DNA of 44,668 nucleotides from an uncultured Clostridia bacterium (lineage in GTDB: Bacteria > Bacillota > Clostridia > Saccharofermentanales > Saccharofermentanaceae). Made by a program: the position numbers and the translations under genes. The stretch is from contig CAMYXL010000019.1 of NCBI GenBank assembly GCA_947303255.1, forward strand, positions 1 to 44,668, written 5' to 3'. The notes beneath the pieces are model-generated. The model was not told the origin of the DNA. It saw only the letters and a program-made list of their open reading frames with translations, and made no database searches. Below are positions 1 to 8,304 of this stretch, one piece after another (position 1 is the stretch's first letter; each line of letters begins with the position of its first letter).

Positions 1-956
1 CCGAGTTCGTCATAACCCGTGTTATGCTCTATCTCGATTCCCTGCCTGCACAAAGTCTCAGCCGACTTCTCTCTTACAGGACGGTAGATAAACCCTGCCT
101 GACAGAATCTGCAGCCTCTGATACAACCTCTGAAGATCTCAAGATAAGCTCTGTCGTGGATAATTCTAATATTCGGGATGACAGGATTTGTCGGATAAGG
201 AACGTTATCGAGGTCCTTGATTATCCTTTTTCGAATAGTATCAGGAGCATCCTCGTGAAGCTTTTTAAGGCCAACATAACGTCCGTCTTCGTATTCAGGC
301 TCGTAAAGACTCGGCACATAGACACCTTCCAGCTGAGACAGCTCAACCAGGAGTTTTTTCCTGTCCTTCTTGCCCTCGTCCTTATATTTCTTGATCACCT
401 TCGTAACCTCAACGATGAGTTCTTCTCCCTCACCCATCATGGCCAGATCGAAAAAGTCCGCCATCGGTTCGATGTTATACGCACAAGGTCCGCCGCAAAC
501 AACGATCGGATCATTCTCGGTGCGGTCCTTTGTCCTGAACGGGATCTTGCCAAGGTCAAGCATCTGAAGAACGTTCGTGTAGCACATCTCGTACCCCAAA
601 GTAAAAGCTACCACGTCAAAATCCTTGAGCGGAGATTTGCTCTCCATGGAATAAAGCTCGATACCGCTTTTTCTCATTACGGCGTCCATATCGACCCACG
701 GCGAGAAAACACGCTCGCACCAGCATTCCTCCATGTCGTTAAGACACTTATAGAGGATCTGCAAAGCAAGATTACTCATGCCGATCTCATAGACATCAGG
801 AAAGCAGAAAGCTGTACGAACTTCCTTACAAGTGCCCGTCTTTTTAAGCTGCTCCAACACATTTTCCTTAATGACGGAACCGAACTCGCCTCCGACGTAT
901 CGTCCGGGGCTTTCAACCGACATAAGATCCTTACGGGATATCTTGACCTGATTCAT
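1..956 (-). CDS. Radical SAM protein, TIGR03960-like (3' end outside window)
   Basis: The 318 codons seen are the N-terminal half of a B12-binding-like and radical SAM protein of unknown function. An iron-sulfur cluster motif CX3CX2C is visible at Cys278, Cys282 and Cys285 (GCIRGCRFCQAGFIYRP). Before it lies the typical region with GGPCAYNIEPMADFFD near residues 155-170. The family (TIGR03960) usually continues with the rest of the radical SAM barrel and often a DUF2344 partner or fusion, which would lie beyond the left edge. The ATG start is supported by TTAGGAGTGATCTC just upstream. In many Clostridia this family sits near rplU-rpmA-obgE, and here those genes are about 5 kb away. The reaction is unknown, so no symbol is given. 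Confidence 0.85.
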   Translation of the reverse strand, partial: MNQVKISRKDLMSVESPGRYVGGEFGSVIKENVLEQLKKTGTCKEVRTAFCFPDVYEIGMSNLALQILYKCLNDMEECWCERVFSPWVDMDAVMRKSGIELYSMESKSPLKDFDVVAFTLGYEMCYTNVLQMLDLGKIPFRTKDRTENDPIVVCGGPCAYNIEPMADFFDLAMMGEGEELIVEVTKVIKKYKDEGKKDRKKLLVELSQLEGVYVPSLYEPEYEDGRYVGLKKLHEDAPDTIRKRIIKDLDNVPYPTNPVIPNIRIIHDRAYLEIFRGCIRGCRFCQAGFIYRPVREKSAETLCRQGIEIEHNTGYDEL

Positions 957-988
957 CGAGATCACTCCTAATAACTTCTTTTCGAATA

Positions 989-994
989 ATTATA
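989..994 (-). promoter_or_regulatory. Candidate -10 element for the radical SAM gene
   Basis: A perfect TATAAT lies about 33 bases upstream of the start codon on the minus strand. No good -35 hexamer is seen at 16-18 bases. Confidence 0.4.
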
Positions 995-1093
995 TCAGAC
1001 TGAAAAAACTAATATAGTCGCTTTGCACATCAGATTTATACTATTCTTTTTTTGCAACTTATTAAGTCCCTTATGCAATCTGTTCCACTATCG

Positions 1094-1122
1094 TTGAATG
1101 CCCGTCATTACTTGGCTAGGAT
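1094..1122 (+). promoter_or_regulatory. Candidate promoter of the broken lipoprotein gene
   Basis: TTGAAT and TAGGAT are separated by 17 bases and lie about 28 bases before the lipoprotein start codon. Each hexamer matches the sigma-A consensus at four of six positions. Confidence 0.35.
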
Positions 1123-1149
1123 GAGCATAAATACAATGGGGACTCGACT

Positions 1150-1765
1150 ATGAAAAAGATACTTATTGCCGCGATACTTTTTTGCCTGTTCCTGACTTCA
1201 TGTAATTCCCGTTTTACACATGGAGCAGAAAGAGAATGGTATAGTTTCGATGATCATGATTTCTCCGACACAAGGAACATTTCCGAGATAGCTGACCTTC
1301 TGGACATGTCGGGAAGATACTGTATGTATAGCGATCTCAAAGACAACAAAGACGTCCTGTTCTATTTTGATCTTCTGGACGATGACGAATATGTCAAAGT
1401 TCATGTCGGTTCATCAGCAGATCACATTGGAAGAATGCTATGAAAATCCGAACTTCTACCTCATGAAAACAGAGGAAGGCATCAGTCTTCTTAACAAAGA
1501 ATATGATCTGGTCTTTGGCCGTGATGACCTCAATTTTATTATTCTCGAAAACGATGATCTGCTAATAACTACTAAGCACGATGATCATTATCTCATCTAT
1601 AAGAACGACTCATACGGAAATGTACTCAAAGGTCCTATAGAGGGGTGGCTTGAAGTCCCGACAGACAGTGATTGTGACGGTCAATATTTTTATAGCGTCG
1701 GAATCGGTGAAAAAGGCATAATCGATGAAGATCTGAATGTAATAAAAGAACCAAAGCATGCATAA
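1150..1765 (+). pseudogene. Putative lipoprotein, frameshifted
   Basis: The gene starts with a lipoprotein signal peptide (MKKILIAAILFCLFLTSCNS, lipobox ending at Cys18). The first frame runs to a TGA at 1441-1443. The downstream part reads on in the next frame from about 1409 to 1765. Removing ten bases, one copy of the GTTCATGTCG unit at 1399-1408 that precedes a second GTTCAT, restores one continuous frame of about 201 residues reading EYVKVH-QQITLEECYENP. The second half is acidic and has short hydrophobic strands (ISLLNKEYDLVF, NVLKGPIEGWLEV), which suggests a small beta-rich extracytoplasmic domain. No family is recognised. It could be a real pseudogene, a phase-variable gene or a sequencing artefact. 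It converges on pgi. Confidence 0.65.
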
Positions 1766-1768
1766 AAA

Positions 1769-1795
1769 ATCTCCCGCTATTTAATAACGGGAGAT
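1769..1795 (-). terminator. Rho-independent terminator of pgi
   Basis: Arms ATCTCCCG and CGGGAGAT enclose an 11-base loop. On the minus strand the hairpin is followed directly by six T residues, so it serves pgi best. It may also stop the opposing lipoprotein transcript, though the T-run on that side is poor. Confidence 0.85.
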
Positions 1796-1817
1796 CTCAT
1801 TATTTATCTGATTCAGA

Positions 1818-3167
1818 TTACTTACTGAGTCTAGCTTCCAAAGCAGCCTTCTGATCTTCGTAACCAGGCTTTCCGAGAAGAGCGAACATGTTCTTCTTGT
1901 ATGCTTCAACACCAGGCTGGTTGAATGGGTTTACAGCAAGGAGGTAACCGGAGATACCGCATGCTTTTTCGAAGAAATAAACGAGCTGACCGAACCAGTA
2001 TGGTGTAAGCTCAGGCATGTGAACGATCATGTTCGGAACCTTACCGTCAACGTGTGCGAGTACTGTTCCCTGCATAGCCTTGAGATTAACGTCGTTCATG
2101 TCCATACCGGAGAGGAAGTTAAGACCGTCGAGGTTCTTAGGATCGTTAGGGATCTCGAATGTACGACGAGCCTTGTCGATCTGTACGACTGTCTCGAAGA
2201 GCATTCTTCTTCCGTCCTGGATGTACTGACCCATAGAGTGAAGATCTGTTGTGTTATCAACTCCTGCAGGGAAGATTCCTCTGCCGTCCTTACCCTCGGA
2301 CTCACCGTAGAGCTGCTTCCACCACTCTGTCATGTAGTGGAAAGATGGCTCATAGTTAACCATAACTTCTGTAGAATAACCGGAACGAAGGAGACAGTTA
2401 CGAACTGCTGCGTACTTGTAGCAAGGGTTATCCATAACGGACATCTTCTTGAATTCCTTGGAAGCGTCCTTAGCACCCTTCATAACTTCCTTGATGTCGA
2501 TACCGGAAACAGCGATAGGAAGAAGACCTACAGCTGTAAGAACTGAGAAACGTCCGCCGACATCATCAGGTACTACGAATGTCTCGTAGCCTTCTTTGTC
2601 TGCCAGGCCCTTCAAAGCTCCTCTTGCCTTATCTGTTGTTGCATAGATTCTTGCCTTAGCTTCTGCCTTACCGTACTTCTTCTCCATGTAAGCCTTGAAG
2701 ATTCTGAATGCGATAGCAGGCTCAGTTGTTGTACCGGACTTGGAAATGATGTTGACGGAGATGTCTTTGCCCTCGATAACATCCATCAAATCTGCCAAGT
2801 ATGTAGCACTGATTGAATTTCCGCAGAAAAGAACGATAGGACTCTTTCTTGTCTTCTTAGGTGCGATATTAGCGAAAGAATGATTCAGAAGCTCGATTGC
2901 AGCTCTTGCGCCCAAGTATGAACCGCCGATACCGATAACGATGAGAACATCGGAATCCTTACGAATCTTTGCTGCTGCTTTCTTGATTCTGGAAAACTCT
3001 TCCTTATCGTAGTAAGTAGGAAGGTCGAGCCAACCGAGGAAGTCGTTTCCCGGGCCGTTCTTCTTGTGAAGCATGTCGTGAGCCGTCTTAACCTGTGGCT
3101 CCATACGAAGGACAGCTTCTTCGCCTCCGATGAAAGGAAGCACATTGGAAATGTCCAAATTGATCAT
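1818..3167 (-). CDS. pgi: Glucose-6-phosphate isomerase
   Basis: Interconverts glucose 6-phosphate and fructose 6-phosphate in the cytoplasm, for glycolysis and gluconeogenesis. Family marks are the sugar-phosphate binding segment [11 protein letters not shown] near residues 75-85, PGI signature 1 around [14 protein letters not shown], and signature 2 around [15 protein letters not shown] near the C-terminus. The length of 449 residues fits the short bacterial type. The start used is the ATG of [12 protein letters not shown] because AGGAG lies eight bases before it. A longer in-frame reading exists upstream but has no binding site. The gene is monocistronic, with its own promoter and terminator. 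Confidence 0.96.
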   Translation of the reverse strand: MINLDISNVLPFIGGEEAVLRMEPQVKTAHDMLHKKNGPGNDFLGWLDLPTYYDKEEFSRIKKAAAKIRKDSDVLIVIGIGGSYLGARAAIELLNHSFANIAPKKTRKSPIVLFCGNSISATYLADLMDVIEGKDISVNIISKSGTTTEPAIAFRIFKAYMEKKYGKAEAKARIYATTDKARGALKGLADKEGYETFVVPDDVGGRFSVLTAVGLLPIAVSGIDIKEVMKGAKDASKEFKKMSVMDNPCYKYAAVRNCLLRSGYSTEVMVNYEPSFHYMTEWWKQLYGESEGKDGRGIFPAGVDNTTDLHSMGQYIQDGRRMLFETVVQIDKARRTFEIPNDPKNLDGLNFLSGMDMNDVNLKAMQGTVLAHVDGKVPNMIVHMPELTPYWFGQLVYFFEKACGISGYLLAVNPFNQPGVEAYKKNMFALLGKPGYEDQKAALEARLSK

Positions 3168-3211
3168 ATTGTTTCTCCTCACACTAGCCTTTTTTATAAA
3201 AACTAATAGAA

Positions 3212-3240
3212 AGTATATCACCCCAGGCCCTTTTCGTGAA
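3212..3240 (-). promoter_or_regulatory. pgi promoter
   Basis: TTCACG and TATACT are separated by 17 bases on the minus strand and end about 45 bases before the pgi start codon. The pair matches the sigma-A consensus well. Confidence 0.6.
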
Positions 3241-3302
3241 CCAAAAAAAGCACATTTTCTGCGATTTTTTGAGCATAATGATTCTTTTCGAAAACTTTAA
3301 GT

Positions 3303-3308
3303 TATAAT
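3303..3308 (+). promoter_or_regulatory. -10 element of the DUF4364 gene
   Basis: A perfect TATAAT ends only seven bases before the ATG at 3316, so transcription should begin at or next to the start codon. A TTTTCGAAAA palindrome lies eight bases upstream, at 3285-3294. No clear -35 element is present. Confidence 0.55.
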
Positions 3309-3315
3309 CATACTT

Positions 3316-3855
3316 ATGAGTTCAGAAAATATTGCAAATGCCAAGATAATAATCCTTCATCTCGTATCAGATGCCCCTGGTCTTACTTATCACATGCTCA
3401 TGGATAAGTGCCTGGAATCTCTTTACATGGATTATTTCACATTCTCTCAAGGCTATAACGAACTTATAGCCGCAAACCTTCTCGAGAAGGTATCTGAGAG
3501 CGACGGCACCGATCAGGTTACCTCTGATTCTTCCGAGGATATCATCTTCATTACCGAAGCAGGAAGAGCCGTTTTGGACGACATCAAAGAAACTCTTAAC
3601 CAGAACACTGTCAACTTCCTTATGAAAGCAAAGGAAGACCTTCAAAACCAGGTATCTGACAGAAACAGCATCAAAGCAAATATCCGTACCGTTGATGACG
3701 TTTTCTATGCGGTTCTGAGCATCAATGACGACAATGGTCCCGTATTCTCAACATCCATAAGATGTGAAGATAAGGAAAGTTGCACCAAACTCTGTAACTC
3801 ATGGAAACAGAATGCTCACGAAGCATTCAGAGCTTTTAACGATCTTCTCAAATAA
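3316..3855 (+). CDS. DUF4364 family protein, winged-helix-like regulator
   Basis: The 179-residue protein fits DUF4364, a Firmicutes family of unknown role with a winged-helix-like N-terminal half. Visible marks are the helical start (AKIIILHLVSDAPGLTYHML), the YFTFSQGYNELIAANLLEKV helix-turn-helix region and the wing-like IFITEAGRAVLDDI near residues 75-90. The C-terminal half (VFYAVLSINDDNGPVFSTSI) would be the ligand or dimerisation part. No Shine-Dalgarno sequence is seen before the ATG, while a perfect -10 lies seven bases upstream, so the mRNA may be leaderless. It is divergent from pgi and converges on a membrane-protein gene with a three-base gap. Confidence 0.8.
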   Translation: MSSENIANAKIIILHLVSDAPGLTYHMLMDKCLESLYMDYFTFSQGYNELIAANLLEKVSESDGTDQVTSDSSEDIIFITEAGRAVLDDIKETLNQNTVNFLMKAKEDLQNQVSDRNSIKANIRTVDDVFYAVLSINDDNGPVFSTSIRCEDKESCTKLCNSWKQNAHEAFRAFNDLLK

Positions 3856-3858
3856 GGA

Positions 3859-4464
3859 TCAATAAAAACTTCTGTGTCCCACAGGCTTAAGCCCGGATAC
3901 AGCATCTTTGAAGTTTTCAGCAAGACCATTTTCTAACGTTCTCTTAACTGTCTGCATACAATCAAAACTGCGCATTGTTTCAGGAACGATATCATCATAC
4001 TCTCGAGTCTCGTCTTCGATACTTATCAGTTCTTTTTCCAAACTTTCGAGTTTTTTCTCGAATTCAACTCTCATTCTTTGGTCACTGTGGATCTTCAACT
4101 CCACACCGTTGTTATATTCTCTTCGTCTGATCCTTGCTCTTATAGCACCAAAGATCACTATTGCGGGCCAGGTAATGATTACCAATGTGTACGTGATAAT
4201 TGTGCTCGCCAGATCCGTATTGACAGTAAAGCTGTATAAAAATCCGATCGTATATACAATAGCCTCTGCTATGGAAGCGATTATAAGGTATGGCCAAAAG
4301 AACTTAAAAGCAGAATGTTTAGGAACTTTAGAAGGCTCAGGCAGATTATCCATCTTGGCCTTTGTATTCAGATATTCAGCTTCTTTTGTCTCGATCTCTC
4401 TATACTTATCAGCGAGAAAAGAAGCCAATTCGATGCTCTCTTCTCTGGTTAACACTTTTTCCAC
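3859..4464 (-). CDS. Hypothetical membrane protein with coiled-coil tail
   Basis: About 201 residues with two membrane segments near 50-75 and 80-105 (FFWPYLIIASIAEAIVYTIG and IITYTLVIITWPAIVIFGAI). They are preceded by a charged helical region and followed by a basic loop (RARIRRREYNN) and a glutamate-rich predicted coiled coil (EFEKKLESLEKELISIEDE). The start chosen is GTG, because AGGAGG lies eight bases before it. A TATAAT at 4493-4498 places transcription just upstream. No family is recognised. The layout, with cytoplasmic coils around a two-helix hairpin, could suit a membrane scaffold, but that is speculation. Confidence 0.65.
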   Translation of the reverse strand: MEKVLTREESIELASFLADKYREIETKEAEYLNTKAKMDNLPEPSKVPKHSAFKFFWPYLIIASIAEAIVYTIGFLYSFTVNTDLASTIITYTLVIITWPAIVIFGAIRARIRRREYNNGVELKIHSDQRMRVEFEKKLESLEKELISIEDETREYDDIVPETMRSFDCMQTVKRTLENGLAENFKDAVSGLKPVGHRSFY

Positions 4465-4492
4465 CCTGCTGTCCTCCTGATATGTTGAAAAA

Positions 4493-4498
4493 ATTATA
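4493..4498 (-). promoter_or_regulatory. -10 element of the membrane-protein gene
   Basis: A perfect TATAAT on the minus strand lies about 28 bases before the GTG start. It supports the short start choice, because the longer in-frame reading would begin at the transcription start itself. Confidence 0.45.
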
Positions 4499-4562
4499 TC
4501 AAAAGACATTGACGGTATCCAATCAGAAAATACGAAATAGAGACGAAAAAAGGCAAATAAAA

Positions 4563-4586
4563 AGACTGTCCGGGGTTAGACAGTCT
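4563..4586 (-). terminator. Terminator between obgE and the membrane-protein gene
   Basis: Arms AGACTGTC and GACAGTCT enclose an eight-base loop, and T-rich sequence follows on the minus strand. It lies about 180 bases after the obgE stop. Nothing else is recognised in the AT-rich stretch between them. Confidence 0.7.
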
Positions 4587-4764
4587 ATTACAAACTCATT
4601 CCAAGATTTTAAGAGGTCGCTTAAATCTTTATGGTTTTAGTATAACGATACATTGTGGACTATTTATGTTTAAATTTTAACAAAATGTAAACAAGACGGT
4701 TCAAAATTGGATTAAGTTTGAAAATGACACATATTATCCCGAAAATTATAAAAAAATTGCTATC

Positions 4765-6039
4765 TTATTCAACAAAATCAAACTCGAAATCATCGATCCT
4801 TACTGTATCGCCTTCCTGAATACCCTTCTCACGAAGTGCGTCAATAACACCTGCGTTGATAAGCGATCTCTGGAAATAGGACAAAGACTCAGGGTCGTCA
4901 AAGTTAGTGGACTCCATAGTTACCTTAGCCCACTGACCGCAAATATTGTAAACTCCATCTTCGTCGACTTCGATCGTAAACTGTTCCTTTGGTTCGAATT
5001 TGTAAACCTTCTCCTCTTCAATAGAATCGAAGATAGGAGTAGCCGGAAGCTTACTTACAAGTTCAGATACCTTATCGATCAAAGGCTTGATCCCGATCAT
5101 GGCAGCACCGGATGTTACAAAAACATCTTCGTATCCCATTTCTTTAACTGCGTCAACAAACATCTCTACTTCCTCTTCGGAAGCCATGTCTGATTTATTT
5201 GCAACAACAACCTGCGGACGGGATGCAAGTTGCTCATTAAAGAGTCTGAGCTCTTCATTAATGCTCTTGAAGTCATCGATCGGATCTCTGCCGTCTGCGC
5301 TTGATACGTCAACTACATGAATGAGAAGTCTTGTTCTCTCGATATGTCTTAAGAAATCGTGGCCGAGACCTGCTCCCTCATGTGCATTATCGATAAGGCC
5401 AGGAATATCAGCGATTACAAAGCTGGTATCAAAATCCTGAACAACTCCGAGAACAGGCTCAAGAGTAGTAAACGGATAATCAGCGATCTTCGGCTTAGCC
5501 TTTGTCATAACTGAAAGAAGTGTTGACTTACCTGCGTTCGGATAACCAACAAGACCTACGTCAGCTATAAGCTTAAGTTCGATGGAAAGATTCTTCTCCT
5601 CACCCGGAATACCTGCTCTTGCAAATCTAGGTGCCTGTCTTACTGCATTTGCATAGTGCATATTTCCGAGTCCGCCCTTACCGCCTTTGGCAACGATAAC
5701 TTCCTGACCGTCTTCGGAAAGATCCGCAATGATCCTGTCAGTATCAATGTCCTTGATTATCGTTCCGACAGGAACAGCGATCTTAAGGTCCTCGCCGCCC
5801 TTGCCGTACATCTTTCGATTCATGCCCTTTTCGCCGTTTTTAGCAACGAACTTATGCTTAAATCTGAAGCTTTGGAGCGTAGAGATCTTAGATGTTGCAA
5901 CAAATACAACATCTCCGCCTTTTCCGCCGTCACCGCCGTCAGGACCGCCGTTGGTTACATATTTTTCCGTATGAAAAGATACACAGCCGTTTCCGCCGTC
6001 TCCTGCTTTAACATAGATTTTTGCATGATCGATAAACAT
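4765..6039 (-). CDS. obgE: GTPase Obg (CgtA)
   Basis: Essential ribosome-assembly and stress GTPase that binds the large subunit. Domain order is as usual. The glycine-rich Obg fold covers residues 1-158 (VKAGDGGNGCVSFHTEK, GGPDGGDGGKGGDV). The G domain has G1 GYPNAGKST, G3 DIPGLIDNAHEGAGLGH and G4 NKSD. The C-terminal OCT domain covers about 345-424. The length of 424 residues matches Firmicutes Obg. It is the last gene of the rplU cluster but is separated from rpmA by a strong terminator, so it depends on read-through or an unseen promoter. Its binding site is AAAGGTG. Confidence 0.96.
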   Translation of the reverse strand: MFIDHAKIYVKAGDGGNGCVSFHTEKYVTNGGPDGGDGGKGGDVVFVATSKISTLQSFRFKHKFVAKNGEKGMNRKMYGKGGEDLKIAVPVGTIIKDIDTDRIIADLSEDGQEVIVAKGGKGGLGNMHYANAVRQAPRFARAGIPGEEKNLSIELKLIADVGLVGYPNAGKSTLLSVMTKAKPKIADYPFTTLEPVLGVVQDFDTSFVIADIPGLIDNAHEGAGLGHDFLRHIERTRLLIHVVDVSSADGRDPIDDFKSINEELRLFNEQLASRPQVVVANKSDMASEEEVEMFVDAVKEMGYEDVFVTSGAAMIGIKPLIDKVSELVSKLPATPIFDSIEEEKVYKFEPKEQFTIEVDEDGVYNICGQWAKVTMESTNFDDPESLSYFQRSLINAGVIDALREKGIQEGDTVRIDDFEFDFVE

Positions 6040-6070
6040 AAGACACCTTTAAATCTTTAGTAAAAAAACA

Positions 6071-6094
6071 GTCTGCCGAGAGTTCCCGACAGAC
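6071..6094 (-). terminator. Terminator between rpmA and obgE
   Basis: On the minus strand a ten-base-pair stem with two G-T pairs (GTCTGTCGGG / CTCGGCAGAC) closes a four-base loop and is followed by TGTTTTTTTA. It probably lowers obgE expression relative to the ribosomal proteins. Confidence 0.8.
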
Positions 6095-6120
6095 CGAATA
6101 ATTCAACGTTGATCAATTGA

Positions 6121-6405
6121 TCACTCAGCGATAGGATATACGCTAACCTGCTTTCTATCCTTACCGAGACGCTCGTACTTAACTTTTCCGTCGATACGTG
6201 CATAGAGAGTATCATCAGATCCGATACCTACGTTTGTACCAGGATGGATCTTTGTTCCACGCTGTCTGACAAGAATGTTACCGGCGAGCACGTGCTGTCC
6301 GTCGCCCTTCTTAGCTCCAAGTCTCTTGGATTCAGAGTCACGGCCGTTCTTGGTCGAACCCATTCCCTTCTTATGAGCAAAGAGCTGTAAATTCATCTTA
6401 ATCAT
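6121..6405 (-). CDS. rpmA: Ribosomal protein L27, precursor form
   Basis: Large-subunit protein near the peptidyl-transferase centre. It has the Firmicutes N-terminal extension ([14 protein letters not shown]) that the cysteine protease Prp removes after the Phe of the LQLFA-type motif, exposing the mature [20 protein letters not shown] start. The prp gene lies just upstream in the same operon. The length of 94 residues is normal. Its start is supported by GGAGGTG nine bases before the ATG. Confidence 0.97.
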   Translation of the reverse strand: MIKMNLQLFAHKKGMGSTKNGRDSESKRLGAKKGDGQHVLAGNILVRQRGTKIHPGTNVGIGSDDTLYARIDGKVKYERLGKDRKQVSVYPIAE

Positions 6406-6426
6406 AGTGATTACACCTCCGATGTT

Positions 6427-6783
6427 CTAATTTCTTGATTCAATCAATTCGATATACTGACCATCATCATCGTTAACCGACATCTCCAAAGATTTAAAAC
6501 CGATAACGACTGTGTCCATTATGGTTCTGACCTTTTCCTTCAAACCTTCGTCAACTTCCGGAATCCTTATCTTTGCATCGACCTCATCAGTAGTAAAGTC
6601 CTGATAGATCTCAGCTGCATCCTTCAAAGAACAAAGTTCCTCGAGAGCATTTACTGCCGTATAGAACAGCGTTGATGCTGCTGCACAGATAATATCCGAT
6701 CCTTGATCCGCATAACCGGAATGGCCTGATATATAGAGACCTTTAATATCGTCTCCTATTCTGTCTATGATGACTGTTATCAT
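6427..6783 (-). CDS. prp: Ribosomal-processing cysteine protease Prp
   Basis: Cleaves the N-terminal peptide of L27, a step that is essential in staphylococci. The catalytic pair is visible: His21 in ISGHSGYADQGSD and Cys33 in IICAAASTLF, with the family-typical spacing of 12 residues. The length of 118 residues fits. The gene lies between rplU and rpmA, the conserved Firmicutes order, and should be cotranslated with its substrate. Confidence 0.93.
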   Translation of the reverse strand: MITVIIDRIGDDIKGLYISGHSGYADQGSDIICAAASTLFYTAVNALEELCSLKDAAEIYQDFTTDEVDAKIRIPEVDEGLKEKVRTIMDTVVIGFKSLEMSVNDDDGQYIELIESRN

Positions 6784-6808
6784 ATATCAATGTTCAAGCC
6801 GTGACTTA

Positions 6809-7114
6809 TCAAGCGTTGATAGCTGTGATACGTACACGTGTGTATGGCTGTCTGTGGCCTGCCTTACGACGGTAGCCCTTCTTAGCCTTGTACTTGAAAA
6901 CAACGATCTTGTTTCCTCTACCCTGCTTAACGATCTCACCAGCTACTGTAGCCTTGCAAGCAGAACCTGCTGTGATACCAGCATCATCGCCTACTGCGAG
7001 TACGTTGTCAAAAGTAATGGAATCGCCGGCTTCGCCTTCGAGCTTCTCGATGAATACCTCATCGCCAACAGCTACCTTGTACTGCTTACCGCCTGTCAAA
7101 ATTACTGCGTACAT
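6809..7114 (-). CDS. rplU: Ribosomal protein L21
   Basis: Large-subunit 23S rRNA-binding protein. The N-terminal MYAVILTGGKQYKV and the C-terminal KKGYRRKAGHRQPYTRVRI are diagnostic. The start is the ATG before YAVILTGGKQ, with AGGAGGACACTT in front. The longer in-frame reading covers only leader sequence. It is the first gene of the operon, behind a strong promoter and a likely L21 leader. Length 101 residues. Confidence 0.97.
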   Translation of the reverse strand: MYAVILTGGKQYKVAVGDEVFIEKLEGEAGDSITFDNVLAVGDDAGITAGSACKATVAGEIVKQGRGNKIVVFKYKAKKGYRRKAGHRQPYTRVRITAINA

Positions 7115-7204
7115 AAGTGTCCTCCTGTTCTTCCAGTCTCGCTGCTTCACCCAAGGCATCGGCCAAAAAAGGCGCGAATTTAAGAGCCCGGCGCATGCGG
7201 TCAC
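7115..7204 (-). ncRNA. Probable L21 leader RNA
   Basis: The 90-base 5' UTR of rplU is GC-rich with strong local pairing potential (CGGTGACCG, GCATGCGCCGGGC, GGCGCGAA complementary segments). It sits where Firmicutes carry the L21 autoregulatory leader. The assignment rests on position and general appearance. A covariance search with the Rfam L21_leader model would decide it. Confidence 0.45.
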
Positions 7205-7210
7205 CGAAAT

Positions 7211-7239
7211 ATACTATCATCAATGGTATTTGGTGTCAA
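7211..7239 (-). promoter_or_regulatory. rplU promoter
   Basis: A perfect TTGACA and a TAGTAT are separated by 17 bases on the minus strand. Transcription would start near 7204, giving a leader of about 90 bases. It lies immediately after the stop of the LacI-type gene with no terminator between. Confidence 0.75.
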
Positions 7240-7256
7240 ACTATTTTTTATTAGAA

Positions 7257-8270
7257 TCAGTTAATTTTCTTAACTGAAGCGCCATACTCGATCATGGTAT
7301 CGACTTTGCGCTTTCTAGCAACACCCATATATGTTCCCGACATCCTCTCGAAAAGCATATCGGACGCAACTCTTGCGATTTTTTCCATAGGCTGGATACC
7401 AATGGTGAGCTTAGGATTATAGATCTTAGCTACCTCAAGGTTCTCAAATCCTACGAATGAGATATCGTTAGGAATCTTCAGATTATTATCAGCCACATAC
7501 AAAAGGCTACCTGACATGAGGTCATGACCTGCTGCAAAAACTGCCGTAGGCGGCTGCTCGAGAGCCATGAAGGACTTCATGCCTGCATATCCGCTCTCCT
7601 CATTTACGCTTTCCTTGAAAACATATTCAGGTCTGAACGGAATTCCGCCTTCCTGAAGAGCTCTGATATAGCCTGCAACCCTGTCATCTGTGGTAGCTAC
7701 GCCGCTTCCACCGGTGATAAGAGCAATATTCTTATGGCCGTTATCCATTATGTGCTTAATAACTTCATATGTGATCGACTCGTTATCGATAACAACAGAA
7801 TCACAATAGTTCTCTTCATCTTCGAGGTCTACGAAGACCAACGGTACCTTTTCCTTACGGATCCTTGTAAAGTCAGAGGACTTAACACCGATAGGCTGCA
7901 TGATGATACCGTCTACCTGGTAATCAAGAAGGAAGTCGATCTTTTCCTTTGCATTATTCGAATGATCTTCGAAAAAGTGATAGTCACAAACGATAGTCGA
8001 ATAATTCTTCTCATACATAAACTGACTTACGGATGTAAGAATGGATACGCCGTAATAGTCTTTAAGGTTTGGAATAAGAACACCAATGGTCCTTGTCTTC
8101 TTTGTCTTCATTCCTCTTGCAAGAGGATTGACTTTATAGTTAAGTTCGTCGATTGCTTTGAAAATCTCGGAACGCTTAGGTTCCAAAACATTACCGCCGT
8201 TTATGCACTTTGAAACGGTGGATATAGACACCCCTGCCCTTTTAGCAACATCTTTGATTGTAACGCTCAT
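7257..8270 (-). CDS. LacI/GalR-family transcriptional regulator
   Basis: Sugar-responsive DNA-binding regulator of 337 residues. The N-terminal helix-turn-helix (TIKDVAKRAGVSISTVSKCI) and hinge (YKVNPLARGMKTKKTRTIGV) are canonical. The periplasmic-binding-like core follows, with VDGIIMQPIG, HIMDNGHKNIALITGG and PNDISFVGFEN. The effector is unknown. It ends the murC unit, 34 bases after the unknown membrane protein, and nothing terminates it before the rplU promoter. The xylan-related genes GH43, GH8 and CE1 elsewhere in the window are possible targets, which is inference only. Confidence 0.93.
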   Translation of the reverse strand: MSVTIKDVAKRAGVSISTVSKCINGGNVLEPKRSEIFKAIDELNYKVNPLARGMKTKKTRTIGVLIPNLKDYYGVSILTSVSQFMYEKNYSTIVCDYHFFEDHSNNAKEKIDFLLDYQVDGIIMQPIGVKSSDFTRIRKEKVPLVFVDLEDEENYCDSVVIDNESITYEVIKHIMDNGHKNIALITGGSGVATTDDRVAGYIRALQEGGIPFRPEYVFKESVNEESGYAGMKSFMALEQPPTAVFAAGHDLMSGSLLYVADNNLKIPNDISFVGFENLEVAKIYNPKLTIGIQPMEKIARVASDMLFERMSGTYMGVARKRKVDTMIEYGASVKKIN

Positions 8271-8304
8271 ATAATACTAGACCCCCAACAGACATTATGC
8301 CATT

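Noticed and set aside
24..971. Long plus-strand open frame of 315 codons at the left edge
   Set aside because: It is the antisense of the radical SAM gene, whose CX3CX2C motif and binding site are on the minus strand.
7141..7204. N-terminal extension of L21
   Set aside because: The extra 30 codons lie in the structured leader. AGGAGG precedes the standard MYAVILTGGKQ start.
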